Origin: Marinifilaceae bacterium
Lineage (GTDB): Bacteria > Bacteroidota > Bacteroidia > Bacteroidales > Marinifilaceae
Assembly (NCBI GenBank): GCA_025210485.1
Contig: JAOARN010000003.1
Coordinates: 62,001-126,000 of the forward strand
Direction of reading: 5' to 3'
Length of the DNA stretch: 64,000 nt
The first letter of the stretch is position 1, and the number at the start of each line of letters is the position of its first letter. The position numbers were made by a program, and so were the translations under genes. Below are positions 9,029-17,177 of this stretch, one piece after another. The notes beneath the pieces were generated by a model. That model was given only the letters and a program-made list of their open reading frames with translations. It had not been told where the DNA came from and did no database searches.

Positions 9029-9069
9029 ATATTACAAATTCCCAAATCAATTATGTAAATTTGTAATAT
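9029..9069. promoter_or_regulatory. 12-bp inverted repeat upstream of second porP/sprF gene
   Basis: Bases 9029-9040 (ATATTACAAATT) and 9058-9069 are perfect inverted copies with a 17-base spacer. The right arm overlaps TAAATTTG at 9056-9063, which fits the Bacteroidota -7 consensus TAnnTTTG; no convincing -33 element was seen. The gap of 226 bases before the next gene and this arrangement suggest a separate, possibly repressor-controlled promoter. Confidence 0.45.
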
Positions 9070-9112
9070 TATAGCCTTGGCTAAATTTAATATCCAAATC
9101 ATCTGAATTTAA

Positions 9113-10171
9113 ATGAGACTATTCTTCAATAAGATTCTAATTAGTTGTATACTATTATTATTATGTTGTTGTTTAGCTACCTACAATAATACTGTAAGTG
9201 CTCAACAAACGGATATTTCTCAAATAAAATCTATACCTATACTACTTAATCCTGCACAAACAGGAGGTTCTATGAATTTGATTAGAGCTGCAGCTCTATA
9301 TAAAAATCAATGGAATACAGTATCTACTCCATTTTCAACACAAATCGCTTATGCCGATATGAAAAGAGGATTGAAGAACAGACAAAGTTCAAATTTAGGA
9401 ATAGGTGCGCTTTTAATGTCTGAGAAAGAAGGTGTACTAAATACTACATGTTTTGGTTTAGCATCCTCATTATACACTTCCTTAGGCAATAGAAATCATA
9501 CTTTCGTTCATATTGGAGCTAGGCTTGATTTATATAATAAAGCTGTAAAAAAAAATGATCTAATCTTTGGAGATCAATGGGATGGCGCCATCTTTAATAA
9601 AGACAAACAGAGTCATGAAGATTTAAGTACAGAATCCATTTTTTATATGGATGTATCACTTGGTGGGCTTTTTTCTTTTCATTACAATCAAACAACTTAT
9701 GAAATTGGTATTTCTGCCAGTAAACTTAATAGTCCAAATGTTAGTTTTTTTGATGCTGACAATAAGATGAAACCTGAGTTTCTGATACATGCAAATGCTA
9801 AAATAAATAAGGGGCTTAGGCAAATAATACCATCTGTTATTATTTTTAATGATTCAGGCTCAAATCTTATAGCTGCTGGTGTAGACGTCTTTAAATCTAT
9901 TAAAGCTTATGGGTTAATGTATGGTTTATGGTATAAATCAAACAAATCTCTTGTTCCAATGATTGGCTTCTCTTATAATAGTCGATATTCATTTAAACTA
10001 AGTTATGATTATAGTCTTGAATCTAATCCCGAATTAGTAAAACGAAATAGTCTAGAAGTATCTATAAGTTATGAGTTCCGTCCACGAACTGGTAATATTA
10101 TTAGCACAAGAAAGAAAAAGAGAAAATCAAATAAAGATAAAGCACTTGATTGTCCTAAAAGTAATTATTAA
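9113..10171 (+). CDS. PorP/SprF family type IX secretion protein (second copy)
   Basis: 352 residues, with a long signal peptide ending VSA before Gln31. The PorP/SprF signature is present but diverged: Ile-Pro-Ile-Leu-Leu-Asn-Pro-Ala-Gln-Thr-Gly and Tyr-Lys-Asn-Gln-Trp-Asn. The central Asp-Gln-Trp and the Lys/Arg-rich C-terminus are shared with the first copy, so the two are paralogs of equal length, though clearly different in sequence. It is separated from the first copy by 226 bases that contain an inverted repeat and a promoter-like element, so it may be expressed independently. It may serve a different substrate or form a second outer-membrane component. Confidence 0.9.
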   Translation: MRLFFNKILISCILLLLCCCLATYNNTVSAQQTDISQIKSIPILLNPAQTGGSMNLIRAAALYKNQWNTVSTPFSTQIAYADMKRGLKNRQSSNLGIGALLMSEKEGVLNTTCFGLASSLYTSLGNRNHTFVHIGARLDLYNKAVKKNDLIFGDQWDGAIFNKDKQSHEDLSTESIFYMDVSLGGLFSFHYNQTTYEIGISASKLNSPNVSFFDADNKMKPEFLIHANAKINKGLRQIIPSVIIFNDSGSNLIAAGVDVFKSIKAYGLMYGLWYKSNKSLVPMIGFSYNSRYSFKLSYDYSLESNPELVKRNSLEVSISYEFRPRTGNIISTRKKKRKSNKDKALDCPKSNY

Positions 10172-10587
10172 TTAGCCTCTTAAGTTTTTTTCTGAATAGC
10201 TGTTACTGTTTAATTATTACTTTGCTAAGTCTTAAAATAGTACTTCTTTCCTAATATCTATATCACTATAAATAGTTGTTTTAAATAGTTGTCTGTAAAA
10301 ATTGTGAATTTTTTTACAATTTAATATTTAAGTATTATTAATATTGTGAAAAAATATAACGGAGCTTATTATATATAAAGAAATAATAATAGTGGGTCTC
10401 CAAATCGAGTGCTAAGTAATATATTATCATCCCTTTACATCTGTAATGTCTGTCATTGTTGTAATAATAATTCTGATATAAATTATGAATCTATTGATAA
10501 TATATGTTATTTTTAATTTGAACTATTGAGACTAAAGATTTTTATTCAAATTAAAGACTACAGGGAAAAATTAATTTTAAGAAGGAT
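10172..10587. other. 416-bp noncoding stretch between the T9SS cluster and the metal transporter
   Basis: Very AT-rich with no sizeable reading frame. No strong terminator follows the second PorP/SprF gene. The tail of the gap carries GAAGGAT directly before the ATG at 10588, an unusually close purine-rich ribosome-binding-like sequence. I see no metal-regulator operator I can name. Confidence 0.4.
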
Positions 10588-11469
10588 ATGAGAAGGATAT
10601 TTCGATTAGTTATTATAAGTTTTATGTTTTTAGCATGTATATCTTGTAATAATTCTAAAAAAACTAAAAAAAAATCAGGTAAAAAGATAATTTCTGTAAG
10701 TATTATTCCTCAAAAATACTTTATAGAACAAATAGCTGGTGATGATTTTCAAATAAATGTGCTAGTTCCACCAAGTGAAAGTCCAGCGACCTACGAGCCA
10801 CTTCCAAATCAAATGAAAGATATGTTGAATTCAAGTGCATATTTTTTAATCGGTCATATTCCATTCGAACATGCTTGGATAAAAAATATACTATCGAATA
10901 ATAAAGAAATTAAAGTTTTTGATAATTCAGAAGGGGTTAAGTTAATTAGAGGGGAAGCTATTCAGCACGGAGATCACATGCATCCAGGAGGAATAGACCC
11001 TCATATATGGGTGTCGCCTAAAACATGCCGCAAATTAGCTCATAATATATATAAAGCCTTGATTAAGTTAAACCCATCAGGTCTTAATAGATATAATGAA
11101 AATTTACAGAAATTTATTACCAAAATTGATAATCTTAGTACACAGCTTAGTGCAGTGAGTTTAAGAAAAAATATCAGTTTTATGATATATCATCCAGCAT
11201 TATCATACCTAGCACGAGATTATAATTTTGAACAAATACCTATAGAAGCTGATGGAAAAGAACCTTCGGCTAAATATGTAAAGGATATTTGCGATATAGC
11301 CAAGGATAGAAATATTCAATATATATTTATCCAAAAACAGTTTAATCGCGAAAGTGCAATGGCAATAGCCAAGGAAATTGGCGCTGAAATAAAGCAAATA
11401 AATCCACTAGGCGAAAATTGGGAACAGGAAATAAAAAAAATAATTACTTATCTTAAAGATTTAAAATAA
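10588..11469 (+). CDS. Metal ABC transporter substrate-binding lipoprotein (ZnuA/TroA type)
   Basis: 293 residues of the cluster A-I (ZnuA/TroA) family, which binds Zn or Mn outside the inner membrane and delivers it to an ABC permease. The hydrophobic start ends in a Cys-rich LACISC, so it is probably a lipoprotein. Metal-related features are Gly-His90, a short His-rich loop (His127, 130, 132), Asp-Pro-His139-Ile-Trp, Tyr-His-Pro-Ala and Ile-Glu-Ala-Asp-Gly-Lys-Glu-Pro-Ser. The usual first ligand motif Pro-His-x-Tyr-Glu-Pro reads Pro-Ala-Thr-Tyr-Glu-Pro, so that histidine is absent. The His-rich loop favours zinc. ATPase and permease genes follow directly. Confidence 0.9.
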   Translation: MRRIFRLVIISFMFLACISCNNSKKTKKKSGKKIISVSIIPQKYFIEQIAGDDFQINVLVPPSESPATYEPLPNQMKDMLNSSAYFLIGHIPFEHAWIKNILSNNKEIKVFDNSEGVKLIRGEAIQHGDHMHPGGIDPHIWVSPKTCRKLAHNIYKALIKLNPSGLNRYNENLQKFITKIDNLSTQLSAVSLRKNISFMIYHPALSYLARDYNFEQIPIEADGKEPSAKYVKDICDIAKDRNIQYIFIQKQFNRESAMAIAKEIGAEIKQINPLGENWEQEIKKIITYLKDLK

Positions 11470-11482
11470 TATTAATCAATAA

Positions 11483-12238
11483 TTGAAAAGTAGTAAATTG
11501 GAAAAATCTACATTAATAGAATTAACTGATATCTGTGCTGGGTATAAAGAAAATATTGTTCTCGAAAATGTTAATTTAAGTATTAAAGAGAATGATTTTC
11601 TTGGTATTATTGGGCCTAATGGTGGAGGAAAAACTACTCTTCTTAAGATTATTTTAGGCATTATAAAACCATTTTCGGGGCAAATAAACTATTCCAATAA
11701 ATCTAAAATTATAGGATATCTACCTCAGGTAAATATGATTGATAAGAATTTTCCTATCAATGTTAATCAGGTGGTCTTATCTGGTTTAATGTCAAAGAAA
11801 AAATTATGGAGTAGATATTCAAAAGATGATAAGGAAAAGGCTTTGGAACTACTTGCAGATATGGGAATATACGAATTAAAAGATAAACCCATAGGGCAGC
11901 TTTCGGGTGGACAATTGCAAAGAGTTTATTTATGTCGATCTCTTATATCAAAGCCAAAACTTCTTATCCTAGATGAGCCTGAAACATATGTTGATAGTAA
12001 TTTTGAAAATGAATTGTATGATAAGTTAGATGCTCTGAATAAAGAGATGGCAATAGTAGTTGTTTCGCACGATATTGGAACTATTTGTAGCCATGTAAAA
12101 ACTGTCGCATGTGTAAACAAGGCATTATGTTACCATAATTCAAATGAAATAACCGAACAAATGCTAAAGGTTTACAATTGTCCTTTGGAAATTATCACAC
12201 ACGGAAAAATACCGCATAGAGTACTTAAAAATCATTAA
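11483..12238 (+). CDS. Metal ABC transporter ATP-binding protein (ZnuC type)
   Basis: A complete ABC ATPase of about 250 residues. It has Walker A GPNGGGKT (residues 44-51), a Q-loop (Leu-Pro-Gln), signature LSGGQ, Walker B LLILDEPE and the H-loop His in VVVSHD. It powers metal uptake with the neighbouring binding protein and permease. No ATG fits the N-terminus: the frame begins with TTG at 11483 or TTG at 11498, before Ile-Glu-Leu-Thr. It starts 13 bases after the binding-protein gene and ends 2 bases before the permease, so the three are one operon. Zinc versus manganese cannot be settled from the ATPase. Confidence 0.93.
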   Translation: MKSSKLEKSTLIELTDICAGYKENIVLENVNLSIKENDFLGIIGPNGGGKTTLLKIILGIIKPFSGQINYSNKSKIIGYLPQVNMIDKNFPINVNQVVLSGLMSKKKLWSRYSKDDKEKALELLADMGIYELKDKPIGQLSGGQLQRVYLCRSLISKPKLLILDEPETYVDSNFENELYDKLDALNKEMAIVVVSHDIGTICSHVKTVACVNKALCYHNSNEITEQMLKVYNCPLEIITHGKIPHRVLKNH

Positions 12239-12240
12239 CT

Positions 12241-13083
12241 ATGACAAGTTTTATTTCAGATATATTTCAGTATAATTTCTTAATGAATGCTATTATTACA
12301 GCCATATTAGCAAGTATTTGTTGCGGAATTATTGGTTCGTATATAATAATCAGGAAAATGGTATTCATAAGTGGAGGTATCACACATGCTTCTTTTGGAG
12401 GTATCGGTATAGCATGGTTTCTGGGAATAAATCCACTTATTGGAGCCTCTGTGTTTGCTATACTCTCTTCTGTTGTAGTGGAAACATTCTCAAAACGATC
12501 AAAAATAAATAATGATGCCATTATCGGTATGATGTGGGCACTTGGAATGGCAATAGGAATAATTTTTATATATCTGACTCCTGGTTATACACCAAACTTA
12601 ATGAGTTATCTCTTTGGTAATATTCTATCCGTAACATTAAATGATAATATATTGTTATTATTGTTTTTAATAATACTTGCAATTGTATTTGTGTTGTTTA
12701 ATAAACCGATTTTATACCTAGCATTTGATAAAAACTATGCAGAAACTCAACAAAAGAAATGGTTTATAATTGACTATATTCTAATGATAATGGTATCGAT
12801 ATGTATTGTTATGAATATTAGAGTTATAGGAATAGTTTTACTGATATCTTTCCTAACTATACCCCAAATCACAGCAAGTGTTATAACAAGTAAATTTAAT
12901 TTACTGATTCTTTATTCATGTATCATCGGAATTATAGGTTCCTTTTTAGGATTATTCGTTTCGTACAAATATAATATACCCTCAGGAGCAACTATAATTT
13001 TCTGTTTTATACTTATATTTTTAATAGTTAAATTAATAAGTATAATAATTAGTAGCATTACAAAAAAGAGGCAAATGGTTTAG
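12241..13083 (+). CDS. Metal ABC transporter permease (ZnuB type)
   Basis: 280 residues with about eight hydrophobic helices. It has the ABC-3 family core: Gly-Ser-Tyr-Ile-Ile-Ile-Arg-Lys-Met-Val-Phe-Ile-Ser-Gly-Gly-Ile-Thr-His-Ala-Ser-Phe-Gly-Gly near residues 30-55, and a Val-Gly-Ile-Val-Leu-like helix near residue 200. This family forms the inner-membrane channel for Zn or Mn import with the ATPase encoded just upstream (2-base gap). The C-terminus ends in a Lys/Arg-rich cytoplasmic tail. Confidence 0.93.
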   Translation: MTSFISDIFQYNFLMNAIITAILASICCGIIGSYIIIRKMVFISGGITHASFGGIGIAWFLGINPLIGASVFAILSSVVVETFSKRSKINNDAIIGMMWALGMAIGIIFIYLTPGYTPNLMSYLFGNILSVTLNDNILLLLFLIILAIVFVLFNKPILYLAFDKNYAETQQKKWFIIDYILMIMVSICIVMNIRVIGIVLLISFLTIPQITASVITSKFNLLILYSCIIGIIGSFLGLFVSYKYNIPSGATIIFCFILIFLIVKLISIIISSITKKRQMV

Positions 13084-13471
13084 CACAAACTATGACTTAT
13101 TAACAATAATAATAGAAGGTTTTTATTACTATTAATAATCAGATAAAAAAAGAGTATAAATTTTATAATTCATCATTTATGGATATAAAACACAAAAAAT
13201 AAGCCCTTTTTTATAATAATATTGGAATAAATAAAAAACAAATTCAAAAATATAGATATGTAAATAAAATACTATATTTGTCATAATTGTATTTCTGCAA
13301 TATTATTTTTTTCTCAAATAAATAAGTATTTGCAACATTAAAATTTATACATACTTTTGAACAGAAATATAAACTAATATTAAAATTTATTATAATTTTA
13401 ATTAGTTTAAAGAAGGGCATAAAAAGCCGAAATTAAATTAGTTATCCAAAATTTCAAAAACTATAGTTAAT
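13084..13471. other. 388-bp noncoding stretch with a probable lpd promoter
   Basis: AT-rich with no coding frame. TATATTTG at 13273-13280 matches the Bacteroidota -7 consensus; a clear TTTG -33 element is not seen at the usual distance. If used, it gives lpd a 5' leader of about 185 bases. No recognised riboswitch. Confidence 0.4.
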
Positions 13472-14866
13472 ATGAATTACGATTTAATAGTTATAGGTAG
13501 TGGTCCTGGTGGCTATGTAGCTGGGATACGTGCAGCTCAATTAAATATGAAAGTGGCAGTAGTGGAACGTGCAGAACTAGGTGGGATATGCCTTAACTGG
13601 GGTTGTATACCTACAAAATCACTTTTAAAGTCGGCGCAGGTTTATGATTATATGAAACATGCAAATGATTATGGAATTGATATAGAAGGCGAAGCAAAAC
13701 CAAACTTCGAAAATATAGTTCAAAGAAGTAGAGGTGTTGCACAAAAAATGAGCACAGGTATTAGCTATCTATTTAAAAAGAATAAAATAGACGTTATTGA
13801 AGGTTTTGGAAAATTAAAATCAGAAGGTCTTATTGAAGTTGTTGATAATAACGGGGAAAAGAAAGAATATACCGCTAAAAATATCATACTAGCTACTGGT
13901 GCAAGATCAAGAGAATTACCTAATCTTCCACAAGATGGGAAAAGAATAATAGGATACCGTAAGGCACTTACATTGGAAAAATTACCTAAGAGTATGATCG
14001 TTGTTGGTTCTGGTGCTATTGGTTCTGAATTTGCATATTTTTATTCAAGTATGGGTACAAAAGTAACTCTTGTTGAATTTATGCCTAATATTCTTCCAAT
14101 TGAAGACGAGGAAGTATCAAAACAAATTGGACGTAGCTTTAAAAAGTCAAAAATTAAAGTTATGACTAATTCTAGCGTTGAATCTGTTGAAGGTGAAGAG
14201 GGAGACTTAAAAGTAAATATTAAGAACAAAAAAGGACAAATAGAGGTACACGAGGCTGAGATAGTTCTTTCTGCTGTAGGTATCACTCCTAATATTGAAA
14301 ATATCGGACTTGAAGAAGTTGGTGTTGAAATGGAAAATGGACGCGTGAAAGTTGACGATTTCTACAAAACAAATATCAATGGAGTATATGCAATTGGAGA
14401 TATAGTAAAAGGTCCAGCATTAGCTCACGTAGCATCTGCTGAGGCAATTTGTTGTATAGAGAAAATTGCTGGAATGGATGTAAAACCTATCGACTATACT
14501 ACTATACCTGGATGTACATACACCACTCCTGAGGTAGCTTCAATGGGATTAACTGAAAAAGCAGCTAAAGAGGCTGGTCATGAGATTAAAGTTGGTAAAT
14601 TCCCTTTCACTGCTTCGGGTAAAGCTAGTGCAGCTGGTGCTAACGAAGGTTTTGTGAAATTAATCTTCGATGCTAAATATGGCGAACTTTTAGGTGCTCA
14701 TATGATTGGCGCAAATGTAACAGAAATGATAGCTGAGTTAATAGTGGCTAGAAAATTAGAAACAACAGGTCACGAATTAATTAAAGCAATACACCCTCAC
14801 CCAACAATGTCTGAAGCCATTATGGAGGCAGCAGCAGCAGCTTACGATGAGGTGATTCACTTATAG
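13472..14866 (+). CDS. lpdA: Dihydrolipoyl dehydrogenase (E3)
   Basis: 464 residues, the normal E3 length. It reoxidises dihydrolipoamide in 2-oxoacid dehydrogenase or glycine-cleavage complexes using FAD and NAD. It shows the FAD-binding GSGPGG (residues 9-14), the redox disulfide Cys40/Cys45 in GGICLNWGCIPTK, an NAD-binding GSGAIGSEF, a central FAD motif ending Ala-Ile-Gly-Asp, and the C-terminal catalytic HPHPTMSE. It is a single-gene unit with its own probable promoter and a strong downstream terminator. No lipoyl or E1/E2 gene is nearby, so the partner complex cannot be named from context. Confidence 0.97.
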   Translation: MNYDLIVIGSGPGGYVAGIRAAQLNMKVAVVERAELGGICLNWGCIPTKSLLKSAQVYDYMKHANDYGIDIEGEAKPNFENIVQRSRGVAQKMSTGISYLFKKNKIDVIEGFGKLKSEGLIEVVDNNGEKKEYTAKNIILATGARSRELPNLPQDGKRIIGYRKALTLEKLPKSMIVVGSGAIGSEFAYFYSSMGTKVTLVEFMPNILPIEDEEVSKQIGRSFKKSKIKVMTNSSVESVEGEEGDLKVNIKNKKGQIEVHEAEIVLSAVGITPNIENIGLEEVGVEMENGRVKVDDFYKTNINGVYAIGDIVKGPALAHVASAEAICCIEKIAGMDVKPIDYTTIPGCTYTTPEVASMGLTEKAAKEAGHEIKVGKFPFTASGKASAAGANEGFVKLIFDAKYGELLGAHMIGANVTEMIAELIVARKLETTGHELIKAIHPHPTMSEAIMEAAAAAYDEVIHL

Positions 14867-14892
14867 TCTTTATATTAGTATATAAAAGATAA

Positions 14893-14938
14893 TCAAAAAA
14901 GCGATTAAGAATAACATAATTCTTAATCGCTTTTTTGA
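14893..14938. terminator. Strong intrinsic terminator after lpd
   Basis: A perfect 20-bp stem (14893-14912 with 14919-14938) around a 6-base loop, with A-run and T-run flanks in the stem, so it can act in both directions. It lies 26 bases after the lpd stop codon. Confidence 0.93.
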
Positions 14939-15548
14939 TATTTTATGAAAATTAGAAAAAAACTTGCCGCATATAAACCCCAATACTCGATTTGCATTAT
15001 CTTGATTCTTGTATATTATGATATTTATCCAAACTATTAGCTTGTTTTTATGTATTGCTTAGTATAATTAGTGTTTAGAATTATTAATATGACATAAATA
15101 TATTAGCTAAACAGAAATATCAAATCTATTCTTTTTTTATTACACGAACTATTAATTCCCTTGTCTAGCCCATTTGTATATTAGAGTTTGACAAAGTAAA
15201 ATAAGAGAACAAAAAAAAGAGATTTTTTGTAAACCTTAAATAGAATACTTCGTATGATAAATTGACACCAGCAGTTTTAAGTTCTGAAATTATGCTGCCA
15301 TATTAGGTTCAAAAAGTTAGCAAAATAAAATTTCATTACTATATTTACATATCGAATAGGCAGACATAATAGCCTATAAAACCTGGCTGTATTTTATTGG
15401 TGAGATCTTATAGATTTAGAATATTATCTAACCATATAAATATTAAATTAAGAGATTTGATATGGCAATATTATAAACGCTTAGTTTTTGGCATATCTTT
15501 TGATAAAATGCGGTTTCAAAAATATTAATTATCTATCATTCATTGCTT
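14939..15548. other. About 610-bp noncoding region upstream of rpoN
   Basis: This is the longest gene-free stretch in the window. It has no convincing reading frame, no tRNA, no rRNA, and no conserved RNA that I recognise. The part from about 15280 to 15430 is slightly less AT-rich and contains short self-complementary stretches, but no clear hairpin with a T-tract. It probably carries the rpoN promoter. Confidence 0.4.
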
Positions 15549-17018
15549 ATGTTAAAACAGGGTTTACAACAAAAATTGCTTCAAAAGTTATCACCACAAC
15601 AAATTATGGTGATAAAGCTGTTGGAACTTCCAGGTTTGCAGCTCGAAGAAAGGATAAAGAAAGAATTAGAGGAGAATCCTGTTTTGGATCAGGGAGGAAA
15701 AGAAGAATATAGTGAAGAAGCACCTACAGAAAATAAAGACGACAATCTTGTTGAAGATAGAGATAAAGATAAGGAAGAATTTTCGGTAGAAGACTATATG
15801 AATGAAGAAGATGTCCCTTCCTATAAGCTACTTACAAATAATCATTCGAAAGATGATAAATATGAAGAAATCCCATTTTCAGGAGGAACTAGTTTTCACG
15901 AATTTCTTATCTCTCAGTTAGGCTTAAGAATATTAGATGCCGAAAAAGCTGCTCTTACCGAATATATGATTGGAAATATTGATGATGACGGTTATCTTCG
16001 ACGTGATATTGATAATATAATTGATGATCTAGCATTTGCTACAGGAATCGAAACCAGTTATGAAGAACTAATTGAAAGTTTAAGAATTATTCAAGATTTT
16101 GATCCAGCTGGAGTAGGTGCAAGAGACTTGCAAGAATGTTTGTTATTGCAAATTGAAAGAAAGGCAAGATTTAATCCTGATGTAAAAAATGCTAAACTTA
16201 TTCTAAAAAAATACTTTACTGAATTTACAAGAAAGCATTATGATAAAATTCAAGCACGACTTAATTTAAGTGAAGAGGATTTGAAAGCAGCTATGGACGA
16301 GATTTTAAAATTAAATCCTAAGCCAGGTAGTATGTTTAATAGTCCAATGACTCAGGAATCTCCAGCAATAATGCCTGATTTTATTCTAGAGGAAGAGGAT
16401 GGTGAATTAAAGCTTAGTTTAAGTTCAAAAAATTCGCCCGAACTGTATATAAATAGTTCATATTCAAATATGTTATTACAGTATAGTTCTGATAAAGGAA
16501 AGAAAAACAAAGAACATACAGAGGCTGCCAATTTTGTAAAACAAAAAATGGATTCAGCCAAATGGTTCATTGATGCTGTTAAGCAAAGACAAACTACTAT
16601 GTTGCTTACAATGAATTCGATTATTCATTTTCAACATGATTATTTCCTCGATGGAGATGAGAAAAAATTAAAACCAATGATACTTAAAGATATAGCCGAA
16701 AGAACAAACTTGGATATATCAACTATTTCTAGGGTGTCAAATTCAAAATACATTCAAACTCATTTTGGGATATTTCCTCTTAAATATTTCTTCTCTGAAG
16801 CTATGCAAACACAAACTGGAGAAGAGGTGTCAACTCGTGAAATAAAAACAATATTACAGGAATGTATTGATGCAGAGAATAAGACAAAACCTTTGACTGA
16901 TGACAAACTTGCTGCTATATTGAAAGAAAAAGGATATAAAATCGCTAGACGAACAGTTGCAAAATATAGAGAACAACTTAATATTCCTGTTGCACGTCTT
17001 AGAAAAGAATTGAAATAA
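15549..17018 (+). CDS. rpoN: RNA polymerase sigma-54 factor
   Basis: 489 residues from the ATG at 15549; a TTG two codons upstream is possible but unnecessary. The Gln/Leu-rich region I (LKQGLQQKL..., Leu-Glu-Leu-Pro, Glu-Glu-Asn-Pro-Val-Leu) is followed by an acidic linker (~residues 60-100). Next come the core-binding domain, a helix-turn-helix (Asp-Ile-Ser-Thr-Ile-Ser-Arg-Val, Tyr-Phe-Phe-Ser-Glu) and the C-terminal RpoN box ARRTVAKYRE, which reads the -24 element. Sigma-54 directs transcription that depends on AAA+ activators; no activator gene lies in the window. It is monocistronic, with tRNA-Val downstream. Confidence 0.96.
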   Translation: MLKQGLQQKLLQKLSPQQIMVIKLLELPGLQLEERIKKELEENPVLDQGGKEEYSEEAPTENKDDNLVEDRDKDKEEFSVEDYMNEEDVPSYKLLTNNHSKDDKYEEIPFSGGTSFHEFLISQLGLRILDAEKAALTEYMIGNIDDDGYLRRDIDNIIDDLAFATGIETSYEELIESLRIIQDFDPAGVGARDLQECLLLQIERKARFNPDVKNAKLILKKYFTEFTRKHYDKIQARLNLSEEDLKAAMDEILKLNPKPGSMFNSPMTQESPAIMPDFILEEEDGELKLSLSSKNSPELYINSSYSNMLLQYSSDKGKKNKEHTEAANFVKQKMDSAKWFIDAVKQRQTTMLLTMNSIIHFQHDYFLDGDEKKLKPMILKDIAERTNLDISTISRVSNSKYIQTHFGIFPLKYFFSEAMQTQTGEEVSTREIKTILQECIDAENKTKPLTDDKLAAILKEKGYKIARRTVAKYREQLNIPVARLRKELK

Positions 17019-17060
17019 AGGATAATTTCTATATTAATTTTAAAAAAACAATATAATTTT

Positions 17061-17091
17061 TTTGGACTTAAAAATTATTCATTTATATTTG
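17061..17091 (+). promoter_or_regulatory. Bacteroidota-type promoter of tRNA-Val
   Basis: TTTG at 17061-17064 and TATATTTG at 17084-17091 are separated by 19 bases. This is an excellent match to the Bacteroidota consensus TTTG-N19-21-TAnnTTTG. The tRNA begins 12 bases downstream. Confidence 0.8.
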
Positions 17092-17102
17092 CAGTCTCTT
17101 TA

Positions 17103-17177
17103 GGGCGGTTAGCTCAGTTGGTTCAGAGCACTTGGTTTACACCCAAGGGGTCATAGGTTCGAATCCTATACCGCCCA
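17103..17177 (+). tRNA. tRNA-Val (anticodon UAC)
   Basis: A 75-base cloverleaf: acceptor GGGCGGT with ACCGCCC, D-stem GCTC/GAGC, anticodon stem CTTGG/CCAAG around TTTACAC (anticodon TAC, valine), T-stem ATAGG/CCTAT with loop TTCGAAT, and discriminator A. The CCA end is not encoded. All stems pair perfectly. It lies alone between rpoN and rex. Confidence 0.97.

Noticed and set aside
15488-15712. 74-residue plus-strand frame overlapping the start of rpoN
   Set aside because: It overlaps the conserved sigma-54 region I in another frame and has no motif.
17103-17177. tRNA-Val as an integration site for a mobile island
   Set aside because: No duplicate of the tRNA 3' end, integrase or phage gene was found nearby.
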